From positions 8,523,111 through 8,587,110 of the forward strand of contig OX246741.1 in the NCBI GenBank assembly GCA_945910005.1: a stretch of DNA of 64,000 nucleotides. The letters run 5' to 3'. Position 1 is the first letter of the stretch. Every line of letters begins with the position of its first letter. The position numbers and the translations under genes were made by a program. Below are positions 10,713 to 23,261 of the stretch, one piece after another. This DNA comes from Isoperla grammatica (taxonomy: Eukaryota; Arthropoda; Insecta; Plecoptera; Perlodidae). The notes below the pieces were generated by a model. It saw only the letters and a program-made list of their open reading frames with translations. It was not told the origin of the DNA and made no database searches.

Positions 10713-13700
10713 TTAGAATTATGATTTTATTTGTAAATGGACTTATGCCATTTACTGTAGGGCGCGACCAATTTAAAATGCACACATAATAAACATAAAT
10801 TAGGGACCACTATTTCTTAAATAATTAATCATAACAACAATAATAACAATAACATTAACAATTTATAGATCGAACCAGTTCTACGAACCTGTTAGGGTTG
10901 GGGATGTGAGAATATCCTTGATAGATATCCATTTCGTAAATGAAAATTAACGGCACGTATCACAAATTGAATCGAAATCAGTCAATGGAGCCATTTTTCT
11001 TTGACCAATCTTTTGTTAACACAGTCTTAAAGCCGTTGATTCATGCTTGCTATATTGTTGTTTCTCTCAAAGTCATTAAAAATTACGTTACCAAACAATT
11101 GAAATGTTAACAATTCTATTATATATTATACAACACGTTGAAAGTTCATTATAACTAATGCACAACCAATTATTTTAAAATACTGTGTCGCACAAGTACT
11201 ATCTATTTACGATCACACGGCCTACACATGTGTTCATACAACGTGCACAAACAAAGACAAATAAATATAACACACACAAGGGTGAAGTGAACACCTTAAA
11301 CGCAATATCCAATAATCACTTCATTAATGTTGATAGCACACTCATAGATCGTCGATTATACAAATCACATGGACAAGTCAACACGCACCCTTGCACTCGC
11401 TGTGGTCTACTGCATATGTGGACGGATTTTGTTCTCATACTGATTTTAAGAAACAACCCCCCTCATGCCACGTAAATATCGGAAACCATAACGGCCACGG
11501 CCAGGCACAAATTATGTGACACTTTCCAGATGAAATTTGATCCTTACAGTCAGCCCCACCGATTATAGCATGACCAAACCATTACGCGGACCACAAGGCG
11601 TCTGTTTTCACAGCACAAGAAATTCTACACAAATGGGGGAAATTAGGACATGGCAATAATCCGTAAATGATATACCAGGAAACATAGAAATCGGTAGGCC
11701 TAACGAGTGCATCAAAAATAATCATACAATATATATCATATTGCACAATGGTCATAAACTACATGAAACAATAAATATAACAGATTTCGTAGATATTGTT
11801 CTAAGTGCGATAAAATAATTTGAATTCAGTAAAACGTAATGCTTTGATACTTTGACTTTTGGGCAAGACACGTACTACATACCAAAATTATGAAAATAAT
11901 AATTATTATTGGTGAACCAATAATACTAAAAATAAAATAATTAGAATCCTGAGACACAACTCCCATAAAACAATAACGACATCATTAGGATTATGATTTT
12001 TTACCTGTTAATTGGACTTGCAAAAAGGAGAATGAATGCTATTTCTACTATATGAATTATTAATTTCTTTATGCATGTCATGTAAGGGCTGAAATTTATA
12101 ATCTGATAATGTTTCTACATACTGTTGTGGCATTAGAACATAGTGACGAACAGTGTCCAGATAGGCAAAATGAATTCTATCACGGCCGCACAGTCAAAAC
12201 TGCGAGCTATACGATAATTTAGGTGCATGTTCCGTTTTTTGTATAAACACATGGTAAGATTCCCCCTCCCTCTCCGCCTCTGTGAAACAGACCCCGATGT
12301 GAAACAGACCCTCATAATTCACTTACCACTAAACATGATGCCATTAACCAATAAGCTGGCAGCGTGCTTTTACAGTGAAGCCACAGTTTACTGACGTTTC
12401 GTCACACAACATATCAATTAACTTCAATTAATTAAATACATACAGGGGGAAGTCGGAAGGGTTTATTTTATATCCAACTGTCCGGTTTGAGGATCACATG
12501 GGACAAGCTAAGAAAGTGGACCGTATAAAGAAGCATACCTATAACTCGACTATTTCCTATTATACGACCTATTACAATCTTACAGATATCGGAGTAATAG
12601 GTCTTATGATAGTTGATAGGTGAAGAAGAACCTGGTTTTTCGAGACGTCCCGAAAATTATTCAAGCCGAGTGCAAGCTTCACCGAAGATATTTTTTATGC
12701 ATTTTACGTTTATCTATTTCTATTTCTAGGCATCACTTTCTTATTAGCTTTTTAAAACATACATTAAGTGTTAATTGCTTCAGTTTCAATTTTTGTTTTA
12801 AATAAATGTTTTGTTATTGTTCCGTGTCGAATGGCAAGAGCTTTGGCTGTAGAGACCGATATTGTTAATGAAGGTTCTACTATCATCAAGTCGTTTGATG
12901 TTCTGGTTACGAGAGGTATGTGCATGGTTTCTTGCGAATATTAATCAGTGATACATACGAATAAATATATTCAACGTAATACAACCAATTTGATAATCGC
13001 TGTCGTATCATACGAAAGTATACCACAAAGTTGCAACTGCTCTAACTCCGGCCGTACATACAAATCTCTTGCTAATTGCGCTATCGGGTACATCCCGCAA
13101 ATATTAGAAAGAAAAAATGATACACTGTACACACTTCATAAAATCTTAGTATGTAATATAGGCCTACACTTTACAGTGTAGGCCTACACCAAATAAATAC
13201 ATATCTGTGTAATATTAATATCATGTTTTATTGTTTTCCGTATTACAACTTTCACGTTTTTTTTCAATAACAGCCATATGCATTTTGCAAGGGTAGCATC
13301 GTTGAGTAACTAACATATAATCCGGCTTTGAAGCATGGCGACATACGGTCTGGGCCAGACATTGTTTTTGTATCACCGGACAAATCCTCGGTTTTTGCAT
13401 TGCCATAATAGTAATTGGGCATCTAACAATGGAAGACTCATTTGCGTAAGTGTACTACAACAGTCATTCCACATTTTGTCCACGCACACGTAAACACGAG
13501 CATTCCACTTGTCGTTCTTTATAGCGCGAGGCTGAGCTGAGGATCGTTCAAACTAGAATTATTCATCTATCCTTCAACCAATAGCATTGCTAATTTACAT
13601 ACTATTACATTCCTTTAGTGACAAATGCCATGCAAAAAATCAGTAATATGGGTTGCAATCTTCAACCCGAAATAAATTCATTTATCTTGCCGAGCCCAAA

Positions 13701-14220
13701 ATGCGGGCCAAAACTTGACCTGTTTAGTCACCCCTGGATAATATTTTATGTATTATTTTGTTTTTTTCTATCACATACGACTGGATTTACAACATGAATG
13801 CGTATTTTTCGTAACAATGCATAAACATTACTTCAGATTGGCCATAAAGTGTAAAACCAAAAACACAATTTAAAATTGAATGAATTTTCTGTAACACGTA
13901 GCGTCTCAAATACAAATGTCAGAAATGTAAATGTTACGCCATTCTAAAGTCAAAGGATTACTACAGGTCAAGTTTGAGTTTCATAATGATAACGCAAAAT
14001 TGATAGCAGACATTTTTTAAAAAACCGTAGCGATGTGCAAAGTAACAAATTTTGTTGTCTTACAAAACTTGCACTTAGTGGTACTTACGCCCGGCTCAAA
14101 ATATTGAGATTTACGAAACACATACGTCATTCTACTGAGATTATTATTGACAAGTTTCATTTATATTCGTTAATATCTTCTACTTCAAATAAATACATCT
14201 TTCTTGTCGCGCGTGAAATG
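10713..14220. other. Intergenic DNA, no supported gene
   Basis: AT-rich sequence on both strands with only short chance frames. CGACATCATTAGRATTATGATTTT occurs at ~10704 and again at ~11980, so a dispersed repeat is present. A cysteine-containing frame on the minus strand (13221-13406) has no recognisable family, splice context or repeat support. I see no RNA gene. Confidence 0.6.
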
Positions 14221-14227
14221 CGAACGG

Positions 14228-14272
14228 ATACATACATACATACATACATACATACATACATACATACATAAA
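14228..14272. repeat. (CATA)n microsatellite
   Basis: About eleven tandem copies of the tetranucleotide CATA. Confidence 0.95.
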
Positions 14273-14905
14273 TCTGGTGCAAACTTATAAGGCCGCTGTC
14301 GCGCCCTAATAAATCGAGTAGAATATTAATTATTTTTTTACAGGCGAACGGTTTGTTTCCGCAAAAAACTGTTAACAGTTTTGCATTCACGGGGTCAAGA
14401 TTTATTGAATAAGATTGTAAAAAGACAAAGTGTGGATTTTTTATTTTTGAGAAGGTTGCAAAACATCGAAAAATACTTTTTTGCCATTTTTGCAGTATTT
14501 ATGATCAGATCGCATTCTTTGATACTTTTTGCATCCTGTGAGACCATCAGTTCGTAAATCCATCCATATTTGGAGTTACAATTACAATAAGAAGAATCGA
14601 GTAGAATATTCATTATTTTTTTACAGGCAAACGGTTGGTTTCCGCCAAAAACTGTTAACAGTTTCGCGATCACTGGGTCAAGATCTATCAAATACGATTC
14701 TAAAAATACCATGTGTTGAAACTCATTTTTTGGACTTAGAAAAAAACGACTTTAAATTTTTTTAAAATTTATCGAGTTTTTATCATCAGATCGTATTCTT
14801 GTATATTTTTGGAATCCCACGAGACCCTCAGTTCGTTAATTTATCTATATTTGGTGTTACAATTACAATAAGAATGAATCGAGATACAATGAGATTCATA
14901 CATGC

Positions 14906-15043
14906 ATACATTGAGAGCAGTGTGTCATCTACCAACGTAAGCAACGCTCCATCCATCGTGAGGCATGGCGTACGCAGTAACGTCGTTGCTTCAAACACTT
15001 GAGGTCTGGGGTTCGAGGCCCAGTACACACACTCTTTTTTTTC
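14906..15043 (+). promoter_or_regulatory. tRNA-like module, older copy 1
   Basis: The TGGCGTACGCAG A-box-like motif is at 966-977 of the 14-kb block, the GGTTCGA core at 15010-15016, and a T-run follows near 15034. The T-arm here can pair well: CTGGG on one side of the TTCGAGG loop and CCCAG on the other. This supports a tRNA origin. Confidence 0.55.
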
Positions 15044-15330
15044 ACCTGATTCAAATATTTATATCAATACATCAACGTGCATGAACACGGTTTATTTTTT
15101 AACTGTCAAACGGCTCGTTGTTTCCACAAACGATTAACTCTTTCGCAATCAACCAATCAATCAATACGATCTGATGATAAAAACTTTGAAGCCGTTTTTT
15201 CACAATTTTCGGAGTTGTTATCTTCAGATCGTATTCTTGGATATTTTTTAAATCCAAGGAGACCCTCTGTTCGTAAATCCATCCATCTTAGGTGTTACAA
15301 TTACAATAAGAATGAATCGAGATACATACA

Positions 15331-15475
15331 TGCATACATTGAGAGCCGTGTGTTATCTATACCAGTCTAAGCGAACGAACTTCCATCGTGTGGCGTGGCG
15401 CAGGCAGTAGCGACGACGACTAGTGTTTTCGCGGTCCGGGGTTCGATACCCGCAACCGGCAGTCTTTTTTTCTTC
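15331..15475 (+). promoter_or_regulatory. tRNA-like module, older copy 2
   Basis: A TGGCGCAGGCAG A-box-like motif is followed by CCGGGGTTCGATACCCGC (core 15440-15446) and a T-run at 15464. The B-box region has the textbook tRNA form GGTTCGATACC, cleaner than in the satellite units. Confidence 0.6.
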
Positions 15476-15845
15476 CATATTCAGACAAGAAAAGTTGAGA
15501 AGGGTTTACGAAGGGTAAATTTTTTTTTCAAGCGCTCGTAGCAAAAAAACTGGTGGCCCAAATTTGTTTCTGTATTTTTTTTATTTTTCTTGCGTTAATT
15601 ATCTAGACATTCTGAAAACGAAAATATGCTGGGGGTCATACTAACAGAAATACAGGCGCCCAAAATTTCAAATTTTGTCTCAGAAGAGCACAATCGGAGA
15701 ATTTTGAAATTTTTTTTATTTTTTAAAAAATACGAAACAAAACGAAAGAGAGCTGAATAAGAAGGAATCGAAAACCAAAAAATTCTATCTCAACCCGTTT
15801 TCCCGTAAAAAAATAAAATCCTAAAAAATCTACTATTTTCATTAC

Positions 15846-16197
15846 CTGAAGTTGGCGTCGCCTCACCACGACCTGTGCAAACCGACGCTACCGACACTCA
15901 TACTACGTCACCAAGGATTATTGTTGACCTTAAGTTCGACGCTACGACTAACTAGGTACCACCGTTCATCCACAATCGGTACCGAAAGTGGAACTTGACA
16001 AGAAAATCTTTAAAATTTCGGCGACGTCGGACGTCGTTCACAACAAACATAGCGAGGCGATGATTTTTTTCAAAGTAGACAATGTGCAGATCTACCTTGG
16101 GAATGAACATAAAGATCGCCCTTATAAACAATATAGCCGTAAAGAATATAATTCTAAAAACCAGAGTGTATTTGAGCACGTCTTTGACGACACGTAG
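15846..16197 (+). pseudogene. Decayed coding-like segment shared with the satellite
   Basis: In this old copy a frame runs from about 15985 to a stop at ~16197 for about 69 residues (containing KIFKISATSDVVHNKHSEAM and FEHVFDDT). Just upstream, in another frame, lies LPEVGVASPRPVQTDAT. In the satellite units the same stretch is stopped after FFKVENF and contains further stops. The old copy is thus closer to an open frame, which suggests a protein-coding ancestor that decayed before or during satellite amplification. I do not recognise the family. Confidence 0.4.
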
Positions 16198-16363
16198 CGT
16201 CTCTTGTTAAAGGGTTAAGAAAATAATGATTAGAGTTTCTCCATTGGACATTCTTACTCTATACATGAAACATGTTAATGTTTAACTTGCATTAACGGTT
16301 AGCCGAGGAAACATGTTTTAATGTTGGCGTGATGACGAGCTATCTGAATACAAGCAGCTATGC

Positions 16364-16500
16364 CATACATTGAGACCAGTGTGTTATTTACCAGTGTAAG
16401 CAACGCTACTTCCATCGGTTGGCGTGACGTACTGAGTAACGTCGTAGCTTCGAATACTTGAGGTCTGGGGTTCGAGACCCGTTACACCCACTCTTTTTTG
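16364..16500 (+). promoter_or_regulatory. tRNA-like module, older copy 3
   Basis: TGGCGTGACGTA (from ~16420), GGTTCGAGACCCG (core 16469-16475), then a T-run near 16493. It lies in the old unit that starts at 16200, at the position of module a. Confidence 0.55.
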
Positions 16501-17060
16501 TACCACCATTTTCACACATTTAATACATCAACGTGCATGGACACGGTTTATTTTTTAATGGTCAAACGGCTCGTTGTTTCCACAAACGATTTACTCTTTC
16601 CCGATCACGCGATCAAGATCTATTAAATGTGTTTTTAAAAAGACAATGTGTTGAAACTGGATTTTTAGAGTTTGTTTAAAAAACGGCTTTTTGGATATTC
16701 TTGGATACTTTTTTAATCGAGAGAGACATCAATTCGTAAATCCATCCATATTTGTAGTTACAATTACAATAAGAAGAATCGAGTGTAATATTCATTATTT
16801 TCTTTTTACAGACAAACATTTTTTTACAAACAGTAGCGTCGACGCTTAGGATCTTCGTGGTCTGAGGTTTGAGAGGCGTTACCAACACTATTTTTTTTCT
16901 TCCATATTCAGATACGAGTAGTTTTTAGTTAAGAAGGGTTTTAATGGGGCAATTTTTTTTTGAAGCCCTTGTAGCTACCAAACTGGTTGTCCAAATTTGT
17001 TTCTGTATTTTTTAAATTTTTTGTTGATCTCATCTAGACTTCCTTTAAAGTAAATTATGC

Positions 17061-18258
17061 TGGGGGCCATAAGTATGAACAAGTTTGTAGAACAAGTAGG
17101 CCTACGTAGGGTACACAATAAATAATTGTTACATATTTTAAAGTAAAAAAAATATATGTACTTTATTTTCTTTCAAATGAAACCACTATAATATTGGTGA
17201 CAAGCAGGCAGAATTATGCTGTAGAATAATTAATTATGCCTTGTCCACTTGTACCAGTACCAAACCAAATAGTTATAAAATATACACTGGCTAGAGCTTA
17301 AATATTGTTCATAAATTAAGATGAAAGGTTCCAAGTATTAACAATTTGTAAATTTAACTGGCCAGAAGTACAATACAATTATAGATATTTCTTGACAGAG
17401 GTGATTGTCAAGTACAACATATAGTTATAAATATCTAATAAATGATCATTGTGGTATGTAGAAGACATTCCATGTGTTGGTATTGTTCAAGTTAACACAT
17501 ATGGTTTAAGGTACTGAGCCAAAATCTTCAATGTTCATTGATACTGCAGTTTCTTTTATTATTAGACTCAGCGGTATTTGTGCACTAGTACATTATTCAG
17601 CTATCCCAGATAAAAACTGACTGAATACAAAATTGGGTGGTCCCATGCTTTGTATAATTGAATACAAAATGAAGCATATCATGAATACCTTCTTAAACAC
17701 AAATTTAATTATTTTGAATTTATAATCAAAACTGCTAGCACTCTTTTTAGTAATAATTAGTTCAGTAAAAAGATAAACTATGGTTACATGGGCTTATCAC
17801 ATTCAAAATGATGTGGGTTATGTCTCACATAGCATCACACGAATGGCCACGATTATCGATTGTCGCTTGGCAACTTGTGAAAAGAAGGCGACATTGCTAG
17901 GTTTTGGGAGTGCATTCAATATTGTAATACAGCAGTATTTCCAGCAAATTCAAAGCTCTTTCTAATCGAATTTTGAGCCCAATGCACACTTATGTGAATA
18001 CATATACGTATTTGATTCACCGAAGAACTTGCAACACACATGTAAAAGTTACGTTTCACAGATATTTTCCAGACACAAAGATCATGCATGCCACATTCAA
18101 AAGAACTGGAATTTTGTGGGTCGTCCAATACATACACATGTAAACATAGTAGGTCTTATAAATTGTAAATTGAAAATCAACTTATCTCATTAAGTGCAGA
18201 GCACATTAAATAACAAGCTAGGTTCAGTTCCAATAACACACATTTTACACCTGTATAG
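17061..18258. other. Intergenic DNA, no supported gene
   Basis: AT-rich single-copy-looking sequence. No frame resembles a known protein. I see no RNA gene or clear inverted repeat. Confidence 0.6.
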
Positions 18259-18692
18259 AGGTGCTTACGTAAACCTGATCCAAGCTACTTGATCGAGCTA
18301 ATGGATCCATAATTAACTGGATCCGTCGTAATCATGTGACGGATTAAGTCGATCGGTAGCGGTTTATGAACGTATACATATTTATTCAGTTACTTTGCGG
18401 CGCGGGTTCAAACTATTTCATCAATAACAGTCACGCCTCCAGCCCAGGCACTAATTACTCACTTATTACCCATAATAAAATAGCAATTATTTCATTCCTT
18501 CAAGATATATTATCCGAAACTTGCTGCCGTTGGTCCGTATTGCCACCAAAACATTCTGCCTGGATCCAACTATTCCTGACCCGAGAGGGATCACCAGATT
18601 ACGTTCACGAACGTGGATACAATTAACTCAATTAGTTATACGGAAGACATTTCACGGTCCGAGTTACTTGTATCGGGTTCACGTAAGCACCT
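18259..18692. mobile_element. MITE with AGGTGCTTACGT termini
   Basis: The ends are inverted repeats. The left end reads AGGTGCTTACGTAAACCTGA and the right end, reverse complemented, AGGTGCTTACGTGAACCCGA, followed by related TACAAG/TCCAAG. The flanks are TAG on both sides (256-258 and 693-695 of the 18-kb block), a possible 3-bp target duplication, which fits PIF/Harbinger-type elements. There is no transposase. Confidence 0.7.
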
Positions 18693-19899
18693 TAGGAATC
18701 AATCAACTGAATTACAAAGGGTTGCAATGCCAATAATATAGAACAACTTGGCATTGATGCAATCAATCATGTGCTGCCTACTGAGGTTTTGTAGTGTCAA
18801 TTATGTAAGATCAAATGTGTTGGCAAAGCCTTACTTTGGGTTAATAATATTAGTCCCTGATGTAGGACTACAAACATATAAGATAGGAAAAAACACAAAG
18901 CTGCTATTTTGTATAAAAGTTTGACACAATATTTAGCTTCGACCCTTAACTCAAAGAACACACACTGCAGCTAGCTTGAAACATGGTCTTCTTTACAACA
19001 TTGCTATTTGATCGATGTTTAGTCTAGCAATGAAATATCTTAAGGTGGAAGGAATCCAGTAGATTCAAATTTCACATGAGGCAAGATTCGTGTTGTAAAA
19101 CACAAACTTAGAGAAAACATCTGGTTCTAGTTAGTTAGTTAGTTAGTTTTTTATGTTAACATAAAAAAGAGCAACACAGTATAGAACGCTCTTTGCCCAA
19201 ACAATGTATATTACTGTATCGTCATACAAATTAACTTATCTTAAAATGATGAAAAGAATTACATTTATTACATGATCTTATCCCAAAACGAAACAAATTA
19301 AAACGGGCTACAAATCATTTAGAACAAGTGAACATTTTTTCAAGGAGACATGACATCTCATTAGCTAGGGTAATAATGGCAATGAAGAAATTCAATGGAT
19401 ACAACACATTTTATTCAAAACATGAAATCTCTTCTCGTTTCCTAAACGGCAGTTAAAAACCCGTCATGTGCATTTGGAGCACAAGCTTCTAATAGTACTC
19501 TTACCATCTTGATTTCTGGTATCAATCATCGATTTTTAGTTCTATTCTAATATTTCATTTGGATTTTCCTATTTGCCTCTCTTCTCCGAGTGCTGTTGAA
19601 TAAAACATACTATTACAGAAATAGATACCAGCCAACAATTAGTAACGCACAAGTTGTTAACAGTTTAAAGCGTAGGTCTAATAGTTAATACCACATAAAA
19701 TACCTCCCAACAACATTGCATTAACATTCCGTGTAAGGTGACCAGTAGTTGCCACAATACACGTTATCCAAATGTATATCAACATGAATAAAATAATAAA
19801 ACATTTTGTAACACATGTGTTCTAGAAGTTGAGGAATAACTAATGATGTCACCAAAGTACACTAAGGCTCTTTGGGGCAGTGACTTGTAGGACATATAT
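18693..19899. other. Intergenic DNA, no supported gene
   Basis: AT-rich sequence containing a short (GTTA)n tract near 19130. No coding or RNA feature is supported. Confidence 0.6.
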
Positions 19900-20072
19900 A
19901 CCGTATTTACCCGAATAGCCGACGAGCTCAGATTTAAGACGACAACCTATTTTCAAGAATTTTAAACTGGAAAAAAATCATATTATCTTAACATGCGAAT
20001 TTAAGACGACCCCCGATATTTTAACTATACAACATGGAAATAATTATGGTCTTAAATTCAGGTAAATACGGT
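19900..20072. mobile_element. Short MITE with ACCGTATTTACC termini
   Basis: A 173-bp element with inverted termini ACCGTATTTACCCGAAT and, at the other end, ACCGTATTTACCTGAAT (one mismatch). It also carries the internal pair TTTAAGACGAC. It has no coding capacity and no clear target duplication. The ACCGTATTT terminus is common among animal DNA transposons; I leave the superfamily open. Confidence 0.75.
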
Positions 20073-22915
20073 CATTGCTTTTCAAGTGGAAATGCCATTC
20101 ACCGCACCATGGCGGTATCACTTGGAAAGAAAGCAATGCACATCAATTGAGTGAACAGAACAACAAGTTAAGTGAATTATGCTCAAAGTCCAGTATTAAA
20201 ACAACTACTTCTATAGGTAACTGAGTGATGAGTTATTTTATATGGAAGAATTTGTATCAAGTATGTAGTAAGCATGCTATTTTTAAAATGACAATTGCTT
20301 GGTGTGGCTTATTATTCAATTTACACAAACATTGACCGACATGTTGAGAGTCTGAGTCACAATAGAGTCACTGAGTCACAATAAACACGATTGACTATGG
20401 GCTTACTGTCTCATATGTACATTTGCTACGGACAACACTGGATAGTTTATTATTGATTACTACGTAACAGAACCTTATTTCTATAACTACAAAACAATAT
20501 TAATGACAGATATAATGATTACAGTTAAGACACTAATTTAATTTGAATTATGTAAAAGGAATAGGTACACTTGCCAAATATCAATACATAAATTAAGGGT
20601 AAATCAGAAACCTTCTTTATCACCATTCACCATTGGTTTCTTTTTAAGTTCCTAGTAAACGTAGTGTGAACTAGCAGTGATGAGATTCAACACGAATGCT
20701 GTTTGTTTCTTTACTTTTATTGCCTACTGAAACTTTTAAATACTTGGTCTTAGGTGGATGGTACAAGCTTGCCATATAATTGGCTCTGAAAAACGTGGCG
20801 TAACTTTACCGCAGGCTTATTTCAAGTGCGGAACTTACAAAGTGCGTGATATTTACAGTTTGAAATACACAAGGTCTAGGTCACAGGCAACCCACTTCCC
20901 TTTCTAGTTTTCATGTGATATAGGAAACACAAGTTCACACGGTACGCTCAAGGGCTACAGGAACTCACGAACTAACTAGGAAATGTGAATTGGTAAAGAA
21001 GATATCTGTATTAAGATACGTCGCCAAGTGTACAAAGTGATGACAAAATAACTATATCTTACTCGCAGTAACATCTGGTGTTACAAAAAGATTGAAATAT
21101 TGGTGATTGATCAGTCAAGCACTATGATTAAACATGGGAGCTTGCAATCGCCAAAACTAATCCTGCGTCCCACCGAATATGGCGAATAGGGAATGTTGCC
21201 TAATGCTTAGATAACTATAGCTTGATAGCTAGCGATTTGTTAAATGAAAAGGTAAGGGCCGTCCTACTAATTCACGTGACCATATACAAATACACTGTAG
21301 TAACGTGTATATTCAGAAACGGGACCACTGAAAACCAATAATAACAGGTTAATAGTATTCACAAATTTAAAGTAAAATAAGGATTCAACACATAATACTG
21401 GTACATGCAGACTTTGCTAACCATTCTTGTTAAGATTGCATTAAAGGCAGTATCGATATTAACATAGATCCGGACCAATTTTCCTCAACAGTAGCCGAGA
21501 CTCAATTAGTCTATTCAGAAGAGAAAGAATAATTCCAGCTACTGCTATCAATCCACGAACCTATTAAAGAGTAATTTTACCAATGCTAGTCACTAATAAA
21601 TAGCAGAAATTAACCTTGTAAGAAAATGTTAGTTGAGAATGTGTTACACGTTGGGGGGAGGGGGAAACTGGATGTCAGTATACAAACACAGAACATTTAT
21701 ACAAATAACTGCAACTAATTAATTAAAAAACTAAAGAGTTTACCGGTAACTCGAGGTTCTGCATCCATTTTGAAAATCAATATCGTCAAGATGCGTTTTT
21801 GATTAAATTAAAACATATAAATTATAATAACCTGACTTAAATATCTAATATTCCACACAGAAAATTGTTTCAGCAACTGAACCACCGCACTATCTAAACA
21901 CACGTAACAATATTCAATGCATGCAAATGATTTCTACATCATGGGGGGAGCGAGCCCAACTCCTAAACTTGCAGCAAAGTGGATCGCCACATTAGAATAC
22001 CGTACAGAGAACGCTTTCATGGGTGTGTTATACACTGTACTTCCAAACACCCAGTATAGTGAAACCTTATTCAAGCCTTGTAATACTCGGTGTTGTAATT
22101 CGAGATGAGCTGTATAATATAAAACTATTTTTCTATACTCACAAAAGTGAATACCACTAGTCTTACATAATTTGGTAATTGTCGTCATTGAGAACACGCG
22201 TACATTCAAGGTCATTGATGTGCTGAAGTCACATGGGAGGAAGGTATCACAGGTTCATGTGTATCAGTCGCATTATTGCAAGTACGTGGTTTACTGTTTG
22301 ACAGTCAGGGGGGGGGGGGGGGGGGGAGAGTTGATATTGTGCAAAAAAAGTAGTAAAAGTGATACTTGAAGACAAATAGCAAGCACATGTGATTATGCGG
22401 AAAATGTGCTCTGGCTTTGCTCAACTGCCGTGATTTCGACCAAATTTGCCATCTCTTTGCTAATTACTGTACATTAAGTTTGATACATACTTACTAGCTA
22501 GTAGGCTAGATATTGCACGTTTGCTTAAAACCTATTCTTATTTCGTCAAAGACAGTGATAGCAGCTTGTCTAGGATGAACTGGGGATGAAGTACCTAGCA
22601 ACCTCTTTCTGAACTGAGAACCTCTTGCGAACAACACTTTTAAAGTTTTTCACAGAGAACTTAGAGATGAACAACTACTCAACAACTATTAAGACACAAT
22701 TATCAAGTAGCAACCATTTGAGTGAACAAGACTGTGTCAAACTGTCTTTGACAATATTTGTGTTTCTCATGCCTACAACCTAAGTTTCACTATCTGAAAT
22801 TACCTGTTCCAAACTCGTATGTTTTAAGGTTTTATTTAAAAACCTTATTGTATTGTATTGTATTGTATTTATTTGCAGCCATAGATTACACTTAACTCGA
22901 TGTTTCTGTTACTGC
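20073..22915. other. Intergenic DNA, no supported gene
   Basis: AT-rich, with only short frames. It contains the G-run at 22308 and a (TATTG)n tract near 22846. Confidence 0.6.
22308..22326 (+). repeat. 19-base poly(G) tract
   Basis: An uninterrupted G-run in otherwise AT-rich DNA. It could form a G-quadruplex. Confidence 0.95.
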
Positions 22916-23261
22916 GGGTGTGTTCCAACTTGATTTTCGCCTGCTAACCACTAACCTGCTACACACTAAACACTAACAGCTTAGGACACGTCACCTAGTA
23001 TGCTAACACAAAGTTTATTGTTATCAATCATCTAATGGAAATAAATACGATAATAATACTTCCACTTACATTCAATACCTGGTTGGGTACTTTCCTAACC
23101 TAAAAGTATCAGCTGTGATGGTTGGTATCAACCATCTTGGTTTAGTGGGCTAGTCGGTGTCGTAGTGTACACTTTCGGCCACTACCCACTAGCCAAATAA
23201 GAAGCATTGGTCGTCTGCTTGTGACGTCACTTCCTTTCGATTAGTCAAGTTGGAACACACC
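22916..23261. mobile_element. MITE with GGGTGTGTTCCAACTTGA termini
   Basis: The left end GGGTGTGTTCCAACTTGA is repeated in inverted form at the right end (TCAAGTTGGAACACACCC). The element is about 346 bp, with further weak inner complementarity and no coding region. The target duplication is unclear. Confidence 0.75.

Larger units (their letters stand above)
14290..17060. repeat. Old, scrambled relatives of the 1.46 kb satellite
   Basis: Blocks found in the satellite recur here in diverged and rearranged form. They include CAAACGGCTCGTTGTTTCCACAAACG, the GTTCGTAAATCCATC segment (at ~14550, 14830, 15270 and 16735), tRNA-like modules, and a unit start CTCTTGTTAAAGGGTTAAG at 16200. The divergence suggests the family is older than the array and was dispersed before the array amplified. 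Confidence 0.85.

Noticed and set aside
13221..13406. Cysteine-containing 61-residue frame on the minus strand
   Set aside because: The cysteine spacing matches no family I know, and there is no support from splice sites or neighbours.
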